NCBI GenBank assembly: GCA_963680875.1
Contig: OY804579.1
Span: forward strand, 51,536,036-51,600,035
Length of the DNA: 64,000 nucleotides
Origin: Bathymodiolus brooksi
Taxonomy: Eukaryota > Mollusca > Bivalvia > Mytilida > Modiolidae
Reading direction: 5' to 3'
Shown: one piece after another, positions 12,890-28,279 of the stretch
Layout: each line of letters begins with the position of its first letter
How positions within the stretch are numbered: position 1 is the stretch's first letter
Made by a program: the position numbers and the translations under genes
Notes under the pieces: generated by a model
What the model was told of the DNA's origin: nothing
Seen by the model: the letters and a program-made list of their open reading frames with translations, nothing else
The model's database searches: none

Positions 12890-15031
12890 GACCACCAATT
12901 TAAGCGACCTGAGATTACACGAATTTACGCGGCCTGACCACGAATTTAAGCGACCTGAGATTACACAAATTTATGTGACCTGACATTACACGAATTTACG
13001 CGACCTGACTTTACACGAATTTACTTGAGCTGACATTACACGAATTTACGCGACCTGACATTACACGAATTTACTTGACCTGACATTACACGAATTTACG
13101 CGACCTGACATTACACGAATTTATGCGACCTGCCATTACACGAATTTAGGTGACCTGACATTACACAAATTAACCCAACCTGAATTTACGCGAATTTATG
13201 GGACCTGACTTTACGTGAATTTAAGCGACCTGACATTACACGAATTTATGCGACCTGACATTACACGAATTTACATGACCTGACATTACACGAATTCACG
13301 TGACCTGACATTACACGAATTTACGTGACCTGACATTACACGAATTTATGCGACCTGACATTACACGAATTTACTTGACCTGACATTACACGAATTTACG
13401 CGACCTGACATTACACAAATTTACGCGACCTGACATTACACGAATTTACGTGACCTAACATTACACGAATTTACGGGACCTGACAATACACGAATTTACG
13501 CGACCTGACATTACACGAATTTAAGTGACCTGACATTACACGAATTTATGCGACCTGACATTACACGAATTTATGCAACCTGCCATTACACGAATTTACG
13601 TGACCTGACATTACACAAATTAACCCAACCTGAATTTACACGAATTTATGGGACCTGACTTTACGTGAATTTAAGCGACCTGACATTACACGAATTTATG
13701 CGACCTGACATTACACGAATTTACTTGACCTGACATTACACGAATTTACGCGACCTGACTTTACACAAATTTACGCGACCTGACATTACACGAATTTACG
13801 TGACCTAACATTACACGAATTTACGTGACCTGACATTACACGAATTTACGCGACCTGACATTACACGAATTTACGCGACCTGACATTACACGAATTTAAG
13901 TGACCTGACATTACACGAGTTTACGCGACCTGACATTACACGAATTTATGCAACCTGCCATTACACGAATTTACGTGACCTGACATTACACAAATTTACG
14001 CAACCTGACTTTACACGAATTTATGGGACCTGACTTTACGTGAATTTAAGCGACCTGACATTACACGAATTTATGCGACCTGACATTACACGAATTTACG
14101 CGACCTGACATTACACGAATTTACGTGACCTGACATTACACAAATTTATGCGACCTAACTTTACGTGAATTTACGGGACCTGACATTACACGAATTTACG
14201 CGACCTGACATTACACGAATTTAAGTGACCTGACATTACACGAATTTACGCGACCTGACATTACACGAATTTATGCAACCTGCCATTACACGAATTTACG
14301 TGACCTGACATTACACAAATTTACGCAACCTGACTTTACACGAATTTATGGGACCTGACTTTACGTGAATTTAAGCGACCTGACATTACACGAATTTATG
14401 CGACCTGACATTACACGAATTTACTTGACCTGACATTACACGAATTTACGCGACCTGACTTTACACAAATTTACGCGACCTGACATTACACGAATTTACG
14501 TGACCTAACATTACACGAATTTACGTGACCTGACATTACACGAATTTACGCGACCTGACATTACACGAATTTATGCGACCTGCCATTACACGAATTTACG
14601 TGACCTGACATTACACAAATTTACGCAACCTGACTTTACACGAATTTATGGGACCTGACTTTACGTGAATTTAAGCGACCTGACATTACACGAATTTATG
14701 CGACCTGACATTACACGAATTTACTTGACCTGACATTACACGAATTTACTTGACCTGACATTACACGAATTTACGCGACCTGACTTTACACAAATTTACG
14801 CGACCTGACATTACACGAATTTACGTGACCTAACATTACACGAATTTACGGGACCTGACAATACACGAATTTACGCGACCTGACATTACACAAATTTAAG
14901 TGACCTGACATTACACAAATTTATGCGACCTAACTTTACGTGAATTTATGGGACCTGACATTACACGAATTTACGCGACCTGACATTACACGAATTTACG
15001 TGACCTGACATTACACGAATTTACGCGACCT
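12890..15031 (+). repeat. HOR type F, cycle 1 (2,142 bp)
   Basis: It has the same length and sub-block plan as A but is distinguished by CACAAATTT after the second landmark (near 12,964), a TGCG slot at 13,548, and GAATTT where A has GCATTT. One EcoRI sequence is at 13292. Confidence 0.87.
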
Positions 15032-17173
15032 GACCACCAATTTAAGCGACCTGAGATTACACAAATTTACGCGGCCTGACCACGAATTTAAGCGACCTGA
15101 GATTACACGAATTTATGTGACCTGACATTACACGAATTTACGCGACCTGACTTTACACGAATTTACTTGAGCTGACATTACACGAATTTACGCGACCTGA
15201 CATTACACGAATTTACTTGACCTGACATTACACGAATTTACGCGACCTGACATTACACGAATTTATGCGACCTGCCATTACACGAATTTAGGTGACCTGA
15301 CATTACACAAATTAACCCAACCTGAATTTACGCGAATTTATGGGACCTGACTTTACGTGAATTTAAGCGACCTGACATTACACGAATTTATGCGACCTGA
15401 CATTACACGAATTTACATGACCTGACATTACACGAATTCACGTGACCTGACATTACACGAATTTACGTGACCTGACATTACACGAATTTATGCGACCTGA
15501 CATTACACGAATTTACTTGACCTGACATTACACGAATTTACGCGACCTGACATTACACAAATTTACGCGACCTGACATTACACGAATTTACGTGACCTAA
15601 CATTACACGAATTTACGGGACCTGACAATACACGAATTTACGCGACCTGACATTACACGAATTTAAGTGACCTGACATTACACGAATTTACGCGACCTGA
15701 CATTACACGAATTTATGCAACCTGCCATTACACGAATTTACGTGACCTGACATTACACAAATTAACCCAACCTGAATTTACACGAATTTATGGGACCTGA
15801 CTTTACGTGAATTTAAGCGACCTGACATTACACGAATTTATGCGACCTGACATTACACGAATTTACTTGACCTGACATTACACGAATTTACGCGACCTGA
15901 CTTTACACAAATTTACGTGACCTGACATTACACGAATTTACGTGACCTAACATTACACGAATTTACGTGACCTGACATTACACGAATTTACGCGACCTGA
16001 CATTACACGAATTTACGCGACCTGACATTACACGAATTTAAGTGACCTGACATTACACGAGTTTACGCGACCTGACATTACACGAATTTATGCAACCTGC
16101 CATTACACGAATTTACGTGACCTGACATTACACAAATTTACGCAACCTGACTTTACACGAATTTATGGGACCTGACTTTACGTGAATTTAAGCGACCTGA
16201 CATTACACGAATTTATGCGACCTGACATTACACGAATTTACGCGACCTGACATTACACGCATTTACGTGACCTGACATTACACAAATTTATGCGACCTAA
16301 CTTTACGTGAATTTACGGGACCTGACATTACACGAATTTACGCGACCTGACATTACACGAATTTAAGTGACCTGACATTACACGAATTTACGCGACCTGA
16401 CATTACACGAATTTATGCAACCTGCCATTACACGAATTTACGTGACCTGACATTACACAAATTTACGCAACCTGACTTTACACGAATTTATGGGACCTGA
16501 CTTTACGTGAATTTAAGCGACCTGACATTACACGAATTTATGCGACCTGACATTACACGAATTTACTTGACCTGACATTACACGAATTTACGCGACCTGA
16601 CTTTACACAAATTTACGCGACCTGACATTACACGAATTTACGTGACCTAACATTACACGAATTTACGTGACCTGACATTACACGAATTTACGCGACCTGA
16701 CATTACACGAATTTATGCGACCTGCCATTACACGAATTTACGTGACCTGACATTACACAAATTTACGCAACCTGACTTTACACGAATTTATGGGACCTGA
16801 CTTTACGTGAATTTAAGCGACCTGACATTACACGAATTTATGCGACCTGACATTACACGAATTTATGCGACCTGACATTACACGAATTTACTTGACCTGA
16901 CATTACACGAATTTACGCGACCTGACTTTACACAAATTTACGCGACCTGACATTACACGAATTTACGTGACCTAACATTACACGAATTTACGGGACCTGA
17001 CAATACACGAATTTACGCGACCTGACATTACACAAATTTAAGTGACCTGACATTACACAAATTTATGCGACCTAACTTTACGTGAATTTATGGGACCTGA
17101 CATTACACGAATTTACGCGACCTGACATTACACGAATTTACGTGACCTGACATTACACGAATTTACGCGACCT
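15032..17173 (+). repeat. HOR type A, cycle 2 (2,142 bp)
   Basis: Matches 884-3025 at offset 14,148, including C at 16260. Differences: slot CTTG at 16891 (TGCG in cycle 1) and a private A at 15063 where the other A copies have G, a CpG transition. Confidence 0.88.
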
Positions 17174-19986
17174 GACCACCAATTTAAGCGACCTGAGATT
17201 ACACGAATTTACGCGGCCTGACCACGAATTTAAGCGACCTGAGATTACACGAATTTATGTGACCTGACATTACACGAATTTACGCGACCTGACTTTACAC
17301 GAATTTACTTGAGCTGACATTACACGAATTTACGCGACCTGACATTACACGAATTTACTTGACCTGACATTACACGAATTTACGCGACCTGACATTACAC
17401 GAATTTATGCGACCTGCCATTACACGAATTTAGGTGACCTGACATTACACAAATTAACCCAACCTGAATTTAGGCGAATTTATGGGACCTGACTTTACGT
17501 GAATTTAAGCGACCTGACATTACACGAATTTATGCGACCTGACATTACACGAATTTACATGACCTGACATTACACGAATTCACGTGACCTGACATTACAC
17601 GAATTTACGTGACCTGACATTACACGAATTTATGCGACCTGACATTACACGAATTTACTTGACCTGACATTACACGAATTTACGCGACCTGACATTACAC
17701 AAATTTACGCGACCTGACATTACACGAATTAACGTGACCTAACATTACACGAATTTACGGGACCTGACAATACACGAATTTACGCGACCTGACATTACAC
17801 GAATTTAAGTGACCTGACATTACACGAATTTACGCGACCTGACATTACACGAATTTATGCAACCTGACATTACACGAATTTACATGACCTGACATTACAC
17901 GAATTCACGTGACCTGACATTACACGAATTTACGTGACCTGACATTACACGAATTTATGCGACCTGACATTACACGAATTTACTTGACCTGACATTACAC
18001 GAATTTACGCGACCTGACATTACACAAATTTACGCGACCTGACATTACACGAATTTACGTGACCTAACATTACACGAATTTACGGGACCTGACAATACAC
18101 GAATTTACGCGACCTGACATTACACGAATTTAAGTGACCTGACATTACACGAATTTACGCGACCTGACATTACACGAATTTATGCAACCTGCCATTACAC
18201 GAATTTACGTGACCTGACATTACACAAATTTACGCAACCTGACATTACACGAATTTATGGGACCTGACTTTACGTGAATTTAAGCGACCTGACATTACAC
18301 GAATTTATGCGACCTGACATTACACGAATTTACTTGACCTGACATTACACGAATTTACGCGACCTGACTTTACACAAATTTACGCGACCTGACATTACAC
18401 GAATTTACGTGACCTAACATTACACGAATTTACGTGACCTGACATTACACGAATTTACGCGACCTGACTTTACACAAATTTATGGGACCTGACTTTACGC
18501 GAATTTAAGCGACCTGACATTACACGAATTTACGCAGCCTGACCACGAATTTAAGCGACCTGACATTAGGTGATTTTACGCGACCTGAGATTACATGAAT
18601 TTATGCGACCTGACTTTACACGAATTTATGCGACCTGAGTTTACACGAATTTACTTGACCTGACATTACACGAATTTACGCGACCTGACTTTACACGAAT
18701 TTACTTGACCTGACATTACACGAATTTATGGGACCTGACATTACACGAATTTACATGACCTGACATTACACGAATTCACGTGACCTGACATTACACGAAT
18801 TTACGTGACCTGACATTACACGAATTTATGCGACCTGACATTACACGAATTTACTTGACCTGACATTACACGAATTTACGCGACCTGACTTTACACAAAT
18901 TTACACGACCTGACATTACACGAATTTACGTGACCTAACATTACACGAATTTACGGGACCTGACAATACACGAATTTACGCGACCTGACATTACACGAAT
19001 TTACGTGACCTAACATTACACGAATTTACGGGACCTGACAATACACGAATTTACGCGACCTGACATTACACGAATTTACGTGACCTGACATTACACAAAT
19101 TTATGCGACCTAACTTTACGTGAATTTACGGGACCTGACATTACACGAATTTACGCGACCTGACATTACACGAATTTACGCGACCTGACATTACACGAAT
19201 TTACGCGACCTGACATTACACGAATTTATGCAACCTGCCATTACACGAATTTACGTGACCTGACATTACACAAATTTACGCAACCTGACTTTACACGAAT
19301 TTATGGGACCTGACTTTACGTGAATTTAAGCGACCTGACATTACACGAATTTATGCGACCTGACATTACACAAATTTACTTGACCTGACATTACACGAAT
19401 TTACGCGACCTGACTTTACACAAATTTACGCGACCTGACATTACACGAATTTACGTGACCTAACATTACACGAATTTACGTGACCTGACATTACACGAAT
19501 TTATGCGACCTGACATTACACGAATTTATGCGACCTGCCATTACACGAATTTATGCGACCTGACATTACACAAATTTACGCAACCTGACTTTACACGAAT
19601 TTATGGGACCTGACTTTACGTGAATTTAAGCGACCTGACATTACACGAATTTATGCGACCTGACATTACACGAATTTACTTGACCTGACATTACATGAAT
19701 TTACTTGACCTGACATTACACGAATTTACGCGACCTGACTTTACACAAATTTACGCGACCTGACATTACACGAATTTACGTGACCTAATATTACACGAAT
19801 TTACGGGACCTGACAATACACGAATTTACGCGACCTGACATTACACAAATTTACGTGACCTGACATTACACAAATTTATGCGACCTAACTTTACGTGAAT
19901 TTATGGGACCTGACATTACACGAATTTACGCGACCTGACATTACACGAATTTACGTGACCTGACATTACACGAATTTACGCGACCT
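17174..19986 (+). repeat. HOR type B, cycle 2 (2,813 bp)
   Basis: Matches 3026-5838 at offset 14,148, with the diverged patch at 18,533-18,648 and EcoRI sequences at 17576, 17901 and 18772. A at 19372 replaces the G of cycle 1; cycle 4 shares the A. Confidence 0.88.
18533..18648 (+). repeat. Diverged monomer patch (copy 2)
   Basis: Same content as 4385-4500, exactly 14,148 bp further on. Confidence 0.87.
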
Positions 19987-22478
19987 GACCACGAATTTAA
20001 GCGACCTGAGATTACACGAATTTACGCGGCCTGACCACGAATTTAAGCGACCTGAGATTACACGAATTTATGTGACCTGACATTACACGAATTGACGCGA
20101 CCTGACTTTACACGAATTTACTTGAGCTGACATTACACGAATTTACGCGACCTGACATTACACGAATTTACGTGACCTGACATTACACGAATTTACGCGA
20201 CCTGACATTACACGAATTTATGCGACCTGCCATTACACGAATTTACGTGACCTGACATTACACAAATTAACCCAACCTGAATTTACACGAATTTATGGGA
20301 CCTGACTTTACGTGAATTTAAGCGACCTGACATTACACGAATTTATGCGACCTGACATTACACGAATTTACTTGACCTGACATTACACGAATTTACGCGA
20401 CCTGACTTTACACAAATTTACGCGACCTGACATTACACGAATTTACGTGACCTAACATTACACGAATTTACGGGACCTGACATTACACGAATTTACGCGA
20501 CCTGACATTACACGAATTTACGCGACCTGACATTACACGAATTTAAGTGACCTGACATTACACGAATTTACGCGACCTGACATTACACGAATTTATGCAA
20601 CCTGCCATTACACGAATTTACGTGACCTGACATTACACAAATTTACGCAACCTGACTTTACACGAATTTATGGGACCTGACTTTACGTGAATTTAAGCGA
20701 CCTGACATTACACGAATTTATGCGACCTGACATTACACGAATTTACGCGACCTGACATTACACGAATTTACGTGACCTGACATTACACAAATTTATGCGA
20801 CCTAACTTTACGTGAATTTACGGGACCTGACATTACACGAATTTACGCGACCTGACATTACACGAATTTAAGTGACCTGACATTACACGAATTTACGCGA
20901 CCTGACATTACACGAATTTATGCAACCTGCCATTACACGAATTTACGTGACCTGACATTACACAAATTTACGCAACCTGACTTTACACGAATTTATGGGA
21001 CCTGACTTTACGTGAATTTAAGTGACCTGACATTACACGAATTTATGCGACCTGACATTACACGAATTTATGCGACCTGACATTACACGAATTTACGCGA
21101 CCTGACTTTACACAAATTTACGCGACCTGACATTACACAAATTTACGCAACCTGACTTTACGCGAATTTATGGGACCTGACTTTACGTGAATTTAAGCGA
21201 CCTGACATTACACGAATTTACGTGACCTGCCATTACACGAGTTTATGCGACCTGACTTTAAACAAATTTACGCAACCTGACTTTACGCGAATTTATGGGA
21301 CCTGACATTACACGAATTTACATGACCTGACATTACACGAATTCACGTGACCTGACATTACACGAATTTACGTGACCTGACATTACACGAATTTATGCGA
21401 CCTGACATTACACGAATTTACTTGACCTGACATTACACGAATTTACGCGACCTGACTTTACACAAATTTACACGACCTGACATTACACGAATTTACGTGA
21501 CCTAACATTACACGAATTTACGGGACCTGACAATACACGAATTTACGCGACCTGACATTACACGAATTTACGTGACCTGACATTACACAAATTTATGCGA
21601 CCTAACTTTACGTGAATTTACGGGACCTGACAATACACGAATTTACGCGACCTGACATTACACGAATTTAAGTGACCTGACATTACACGAATTTACGCGA
21701 CCTGACATTACACGAATTTATGCAACCTGCCATTACACGAATTTACGTGACCTGACATTACACAAATTTACGCAACCTGACTTTACACGAATTTATGGGA
21801 CCTGACTTTACGTGAATTTAAGCGACCTGACATTACACGAATTTATGCGACCTGACATTACACGAATTTACTTGACCTGACATTACACGAATTTACGCGA
21901 CCTGACTTTACACAAATTTACGCGACCTGACATTACACGAATTTACGTGACCTAACATTACACGAATTTACGTGACCTGACATTACATGAATTTACGCGA
22001 CCTGATATTACACGAATTTATGCGACCTGCCATTACACGAATTTACGCGACCTGACATTACACAAATTTACGCAACCTGACTTTATACGAATTTATGGAA
22101 CCTGACTTTACGTGAATTTAAGCGACCTGACATTACACGAATTTATGCGACCTGACATTACACGAATTTACTTGACCTGACATTACACGAATTTACTTGA
22201 CCTGACATTACACGAATTTACGCGACCTGACTTTACACAAATTTACGCGACCTGACATTACACGAATTTACGTGACCTAACATTACACGAATTTACGGGA
22301 CCTGACAATACACGAATTTACGCGACCTGACATTACACAAATTTACGTGACCTGACATTACACAAATTTATGCGACCTAACTTTACGTGAATTTATGGGA
22401 CCTGACATTACACGAATTTACGCGACCTGACATTACACGAATTTACGTGACCTGACATTACACGAATTTACGTGACCT
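19987..22478 (+). repeat. Hybrid type C HOR (2,492 bp)
   Basis: Follows type C at offset 14,148 to about 21,985. It then jumps to sequence like the later part of C (TGCG slot with CCTGCC), omitting 650 bp (26 monomers). New variants start here: ACATGAATTT at 21986 and GATATT at 22004. It is the first unit of the expansion. Confidence 0.85.
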
Positions 22479-25400
22479 GACCACGAATTTAAGCGACCTG
22501 AGATTACACGAATTTACGCGGCCTGACCACGAATTTAAGCGACCTGAGATTACACGAATTTATGTGACCTGACATTACACGAATTTACGTGACCTGACTT
22601 TACACGAATTTACTTGAGCTGACATTACACGAATTTACGCGACCTGACATTAAACGAATTTACGTGACCTGACATTACACGAATTTACGCGACCTGACAT
22701 TACACGAATTTATGCGACCTGCCATTACACGAATTTACGTGACCTGACATTACACAAATTAACCCAACCTGAATTTACACGAATTTATGGGACCTGACTT
22801 TACGTGAATTTAAGCGACCTGACTTTACACGAATTTACTTGACCTGACATTACACGAATTTACTTGACCTGACATTACACGAATTTACGCGACCTGACTT
22901 TACACAAATTTACGCGACCTGACATTACACGAATTTACGTGACCTAACATTACACGAATTTACGTGACCTGACATTACACGAATTTACGCGACCTGACAT
23001 TACACGAATTTACGCGACCTGACATTACACGAATTTAAGTGACCTGACATTACACGAATTTACGCGACCTGACATTACACGAATTTATGCAACCTGCCAT
23101 TACACGAATTTACGTAACCTGACATTACACAAATTTACGCAACCTGACTTTACACGAATTTATGGGACCTGACTTTACGTGAATTTAAGCGACCTGACAT
23201 TACATGAATTTATGCGACCTGACATTACACGAATTTATGCGACCTGACATTACACGAATTTACGTGACCTGACATTACACAAATTTATGCGACCTAACTT
23301 TACGTGAATTTACGGGACCTGACATTACACGAATTTACGCGACCTGACATTACACGAATTTAAGTGACCTGACATTACACGAATTTACGCGACCTGACAT
23401 TACACGAATTTATGCAACCTGCCATTACACGAATTTACGTGACCTGACATTACACAAATTTACGCAACCTGACTTTACACGAATTTATGGGACCTGACTT
23501 TACGTGAATTTAAGCGACCTGACATTACACGAATTTATGCGACCTGACATTACACGAATTTACTTGACCTGACATTACACGAATTTACGCGACCTGACTT
23601 TACACAAATTTACGCGACCTGACATTACACAAATTTACGCAACCTGACTTTACGCGAATTTATGGGACCTGACTTTACGTGAATTTAAGCGACCTGACAT
23701 TACACGAATTTACGCGACCTGCCATTACACGAGTTTATGCGACCTGACTTTACACAAATTTACGCAACCTGACTTTACGCGAATTTATGGGACCTGACAT
23801 TACACGAATTTACATGACCTGACATTACACGAATTCACGTGACCTGACATTACACGAATTTACGTGACCTGACATTACACGAATTTATGCGACCTGACAT
23901 TACACGAATTTACTTGACCTGACATTACACGAATTTACGGGACCTGACAATACACGAATTTACGCGACCTGACATTACACGAATTTACGTGACCTGACAT
24001 TACACAAATTTATGCGACCTAACTTTACGTGAATTTACGGGACCTGACAATACACGAATTTACGCGACCTGACATTACACGAATTTAAGTGACCTGACAT
24101 TACACGAATTTACGCGACCTGACATTACACGAATTTATGCAACCTGCCATTACACGAATTTACGTGACCTGACATTACACAAATTTACGCAACCTGACTT
24201 TACACGAATTTATGGGACCTGACTTTACGTGAATTTAAGCGACCTGACATTACACGAATTTATGCGACCTGACATTACACGAATTTACTTGACCTGACAT
24301 TACACGAATTTACGCGACCTGACTTTACACAAATTTACGCGACCTGACATTACACGAATTTACGTGACCTAACATTACACGAATTTACGTGACCTGACAT
24401 TACATGAATTTACGCGACCTGATATTACACGAATTTATGCGACCTGCCATTACACGAATTTACGCGACCTGACATTACACAAATTTACGCAACCTGACTT
24501 TATACGAATTTATGGAACCTGACTTTACGTGAATTTAAGCGACCTGACATTACACGAATTTATGCGACCTGACATTACACGAATTTACTTGACCTGACAT
24601 TACACGAATTTACTTGACCTGACATTACACGAATTTACGCGACCTGACTTTACACAAATTTACGCGACCTGACATTACACGAATTTACGTGACCTAACAT
24701 TACACGAATTTACGGGACCTGACAATACACGAATTTACGCGACCTGACATTACACAAATTTACGTGACCTGACATTACACAAATTTATGCGACCTAACTT
24801 TACGTGAATTTATGGGACCTGACATTACACGAATTTACGCGACCTGACATTACACGAATTTACGTGACCTGACATTACACGAATTTACGTGACCTGACCA
24901 CGAATTTAAGCGACCTGAGATTACACGAATTTACGCGGCCTGACCACGAATTTAAGCGACCTGAGATTACACGAATTTATGTGACCTGACATTACACGAA
25001 TTTACGCGACCTGACTTTACACGAATTTACTTGAGCTGACATTACACGAATTTACGCGACCTGACATTAAACGAATTTACGTGACCTGACATTACACGAA
25101 TTTACGCGACCTGACATTACACGAATTTATGCGACCTGCCATTACACGAATTTACGTGACCTGACATTACACAAATTAACCCAACCTGAATTTACACGAA
25201 TTTATGGGACCTGACTTTACGTGAATTTAAGCGACCTGACTTTACACGAATTTACTTGACCTGACATTACACGAATTTACTTGACCTGACATTACACGAA
25301 TTTACGCGACCTGACTTTACACAAATTTACGCGACCTGACATTACACGAATTTACGTGACCTAACATTACACGAATTTACGTGACCTGACATTACACGAA

Positions 25401-26354
25401 TTTACGCGACCTGACATTACACGAATTTACGCGACCTGACATTACACGAATTTAAGTGACCTGACATTACACGAATTTACGCGACCTGACATTACACGAA
25501 TTTATGCAACCTGCCATTACACGAATTTACGTAACCTGACATTACACAAATTTACGCAACCTGACTTTACACGAATTTATGGGACCTGACTTTACGTGAA
25601 TTTAAGCGACCTGACATTACATGAATTTATGCGACCTGACATTACACGAATTTATGCGACCTGACATTACACGAATTTACGTGACCTGACATTACACAAA
25701 TTTATGCGACCTAACTTTACGTGAATTTACGGGACCTGACATTACACGAATTTACGCGACCTGACATTACACGAATTTAAGTGACCTGACATTACACGAA
25801 TTTACGCGACCTGACATTACACGAATTTATGCAACCTGCCATTACACGAATTTACGTGACCTGACATTACACAAATTTACGCAACCTGACTTTACACGAA
25901 TTTATGGGACCTGACTTTACGTGAATTTAAGCGACCTGACATTACACGAATTTATGCGACCTGACATTACACGAATTTACTTGACCTGACATTACACGAA
26001 TTTACGCGACCTGACTTTACACAAATTTACGCGACCTGACATTACACAAATTTACGCAACCTGACTTTACGCGAATTTATGGGACCTGACTTTACGTGAA
26101 TTTAAGCGACCTGACATTACACGAATTTACGCGACCTGCCATTACACGAGTTTATGCGACCTGACTTTACACAAATTTACGCAACCTGACTTTACGCGAA
26201 TTTATGGGACCTGACATTACACGAATTTACATGACCTGACATTACACGAATTCACGTGACCTGACATTACACGAATTTACGTGACCTGACATTACACGAA
26301 TTTATGCGACCTGACATTACACGAATTTACTTGACCTGACATTACACGAATTTA
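21521..26354 (+). repeat. 2,417-bp tandem duplication, junction at 23,938
   Basis: 21521-23937 is repeated as 23938-26354. At the junction a CTTG-slot monomer is followed by the CGGG/CAATAC monomer, so the three monomers normally between them are missing there, while they remain at the outer ends (21,4xx and 26,355-26,430). One difference was found between the copies (22590 versus 25007). Confidence 0.82.
22479..24895 (+). repeat. C-like HOR in expansion (2,417 bp)
   Basis: Ninety-five 25-bp and two 21-bp monomers. It has the GACCACG landmark of type C. Three monomers are missing at 23,938, where a CTTG-slot monomer is followed directly by CGGG with CAATAC. T at 22590 is a private CpG transition (C at 25007). 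Confidence 0.85.
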
Positions 26355-27362
26355 CGCGACCTGACTTTACACAAATTTACACGACCTGACATTACACGAA
26401 TTTACGTGACCTAACATTACACGAATTTACGGGACCTGACAATACACGAATTTACGCGACCTGACATTACACGAATTTACGTGACCTGACATTACACAAA
26501 TTTATGCGACCTAACTTTACGTGAATTTACGGGACCTGACATTACACGAATTTACGCGACCTGACATTACACGAATTTAAGTGACCTGACATTACACGAA
26601 TTTACGCGACCTGACATTACACGAATTTATGCAACCTGCCATTACACGAATTTACGTGACCCGACATTACACAAATTTACGCAACCTGACTTTACACGAA
26701 TTTATGGGACCTGACTTTACGTGAATTTAAGCGACCTGACATTACACGAATTTATGCGACCTGACATTACACGAATTTACTTGACCTGACATTACACGAA
26801 TTTACGCGACCTGACTTTACACAAATTTAAGCGACCTGACATTACACGAATTTACGTGACCTAACATTACACGAATTTACGTGACCTGACATTACACGAA
26901 TTTACGCGACCTGACATTACACGAATTTATGCGACCTGCCATTACACGAATTTACGCGACCTGACATTACACAAATTTACGCAACCTGACTTTACACGAA
27001 TTTATGGGACCTGACTTTACGTGAATTTAAGCGACCTGACATTACACGAATTTATGCGACCTGACATTACACGAATTTACTTGACCTGACATTACACGAA
27101 TTTACTTGTCCTGACATTACACGAATTTACGCGACCTGACTTTACACAAATTTACGCGACCTGACATTACACGAATTTACGTGACCTAACATTACACGAA
27201 TTTAAGGGACCTGACAATACACGAATTTACGCGACCTGACATTACACAAATTTATGCGACCTAACTTTACGTGAATTTATGGGACCTGACATTACACGAA
27301 TTTACGCGACCTGACATTACACGAATTTACGTGACCTGACATTACACGAATTTACGCGACCT
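24896..27362 (+). repeat. C-like HOR in expansion (2,467 bp)
   Basis: Follows the previous unit at offset 2,417 until 26,354, then continues with the three monomers that unit lost. One CGTG-slot monomer is missing near 27,250. Private marks shared only with the 28,280 unit are CCCGAC near 26,660, AAATTTAAGCG near 26,824 and CTTGTCC near 27,105. Confidence 0.85.
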
Positions 27363-28279
27363 GACCACGAATTTAAGCGACCTGAGATTACACGAATTTA
27401 CGCGGCCTGACCACGAATTTAAGCGACCTGAGATTACACGAATTTATGTGACCTGACATTACACGAATTTACGCGACCTGACTTTACACAAATTTACTTG
27501 AGCTGACATTACACGAATTTACGCGACCTGACATTACACGAATTTACGTGACCTGACATTACACGAATTTACGCGACCTGACATTACACGAATTTATGCG
27601 ACCTGCCATTACACGAATTTACGTGACCTGACATTACACAAATTAACCCAACCTGAATTTACACGAATTTATGGGACCTGACTTTACGTGAATTTAAGCG
27701 ACCTGACATTACACGAATTTATGCGACCTGACATTACACGAATTTACTTGACCTGACATTACACGAATTTACGCGACCTGACATTACACAAATTTACGCG
27801 ACCTGACATTACACGAATTTACGTGACCTAACATTACACGAATTTACGTGACCTGACATTACACGAATTTACGCGACCTGACATTACACGAATTTACGCG
27901 ACCTGACTTTACGTGAATTTAAGCGACCTGACATTACACGAATTTATGCGACCTGACATTACACGAATTTACTTGACCTGACATTACACGAATTTACTTG
28001 ACCTGACATTACACGAATTTACGCGACCTGACTTTACACAAATTTACGCGACCTGACATTACACGAATTTACGTGACCTAACATTACACGAATTTACGGG
28101 ACCTGACAATACACGAATTTACGCGACCTGACATTACACAAATTTACGTGACCTGACATTACACAAATTTATGCGACCTAACTTTACGTGAATTTATGGG
28201 ACCTGACATTACACGAATTTACGCGACCTGACATTACACGAATTTACGTGACCTGACATTACACGAATTTACGTGACCT
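27363..28279 (+). repeat. Truncated C-like HOR (917 bp)
   Basis: Only 35 full monomers and two 21-bp monomers. At 27,897-27,907 a CGCG slot is joined directly to ACCTGACTTTACGTG, a sequence that elsewhere follows TGGG or TGGA. This is the junction of the 3,384-bp tandem duplication. Confidence 0.85.

Larger units (their letters stand above)
884..15031 (+). repeat. Super-HOR cycle 1: complete A-B-C-D-E-F, 14,148 bp
   Basis: Six HORs of 2142, 2813, 3142, 2117, 1792 and 2142 bp run from one 21-bp landmark pair to the same point of the next cycle. That is 555 monomers of 25 bp and 13 of 21 bp. This is the only cycle in the window without a large insertion and serves as the reference. Cycle 2 repeats it at offset 14,148 up to about 21,985; cycle 3 and 4 sequence from 43,814 onward repeats it at offset 42,503. 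Confidence 0.9.
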
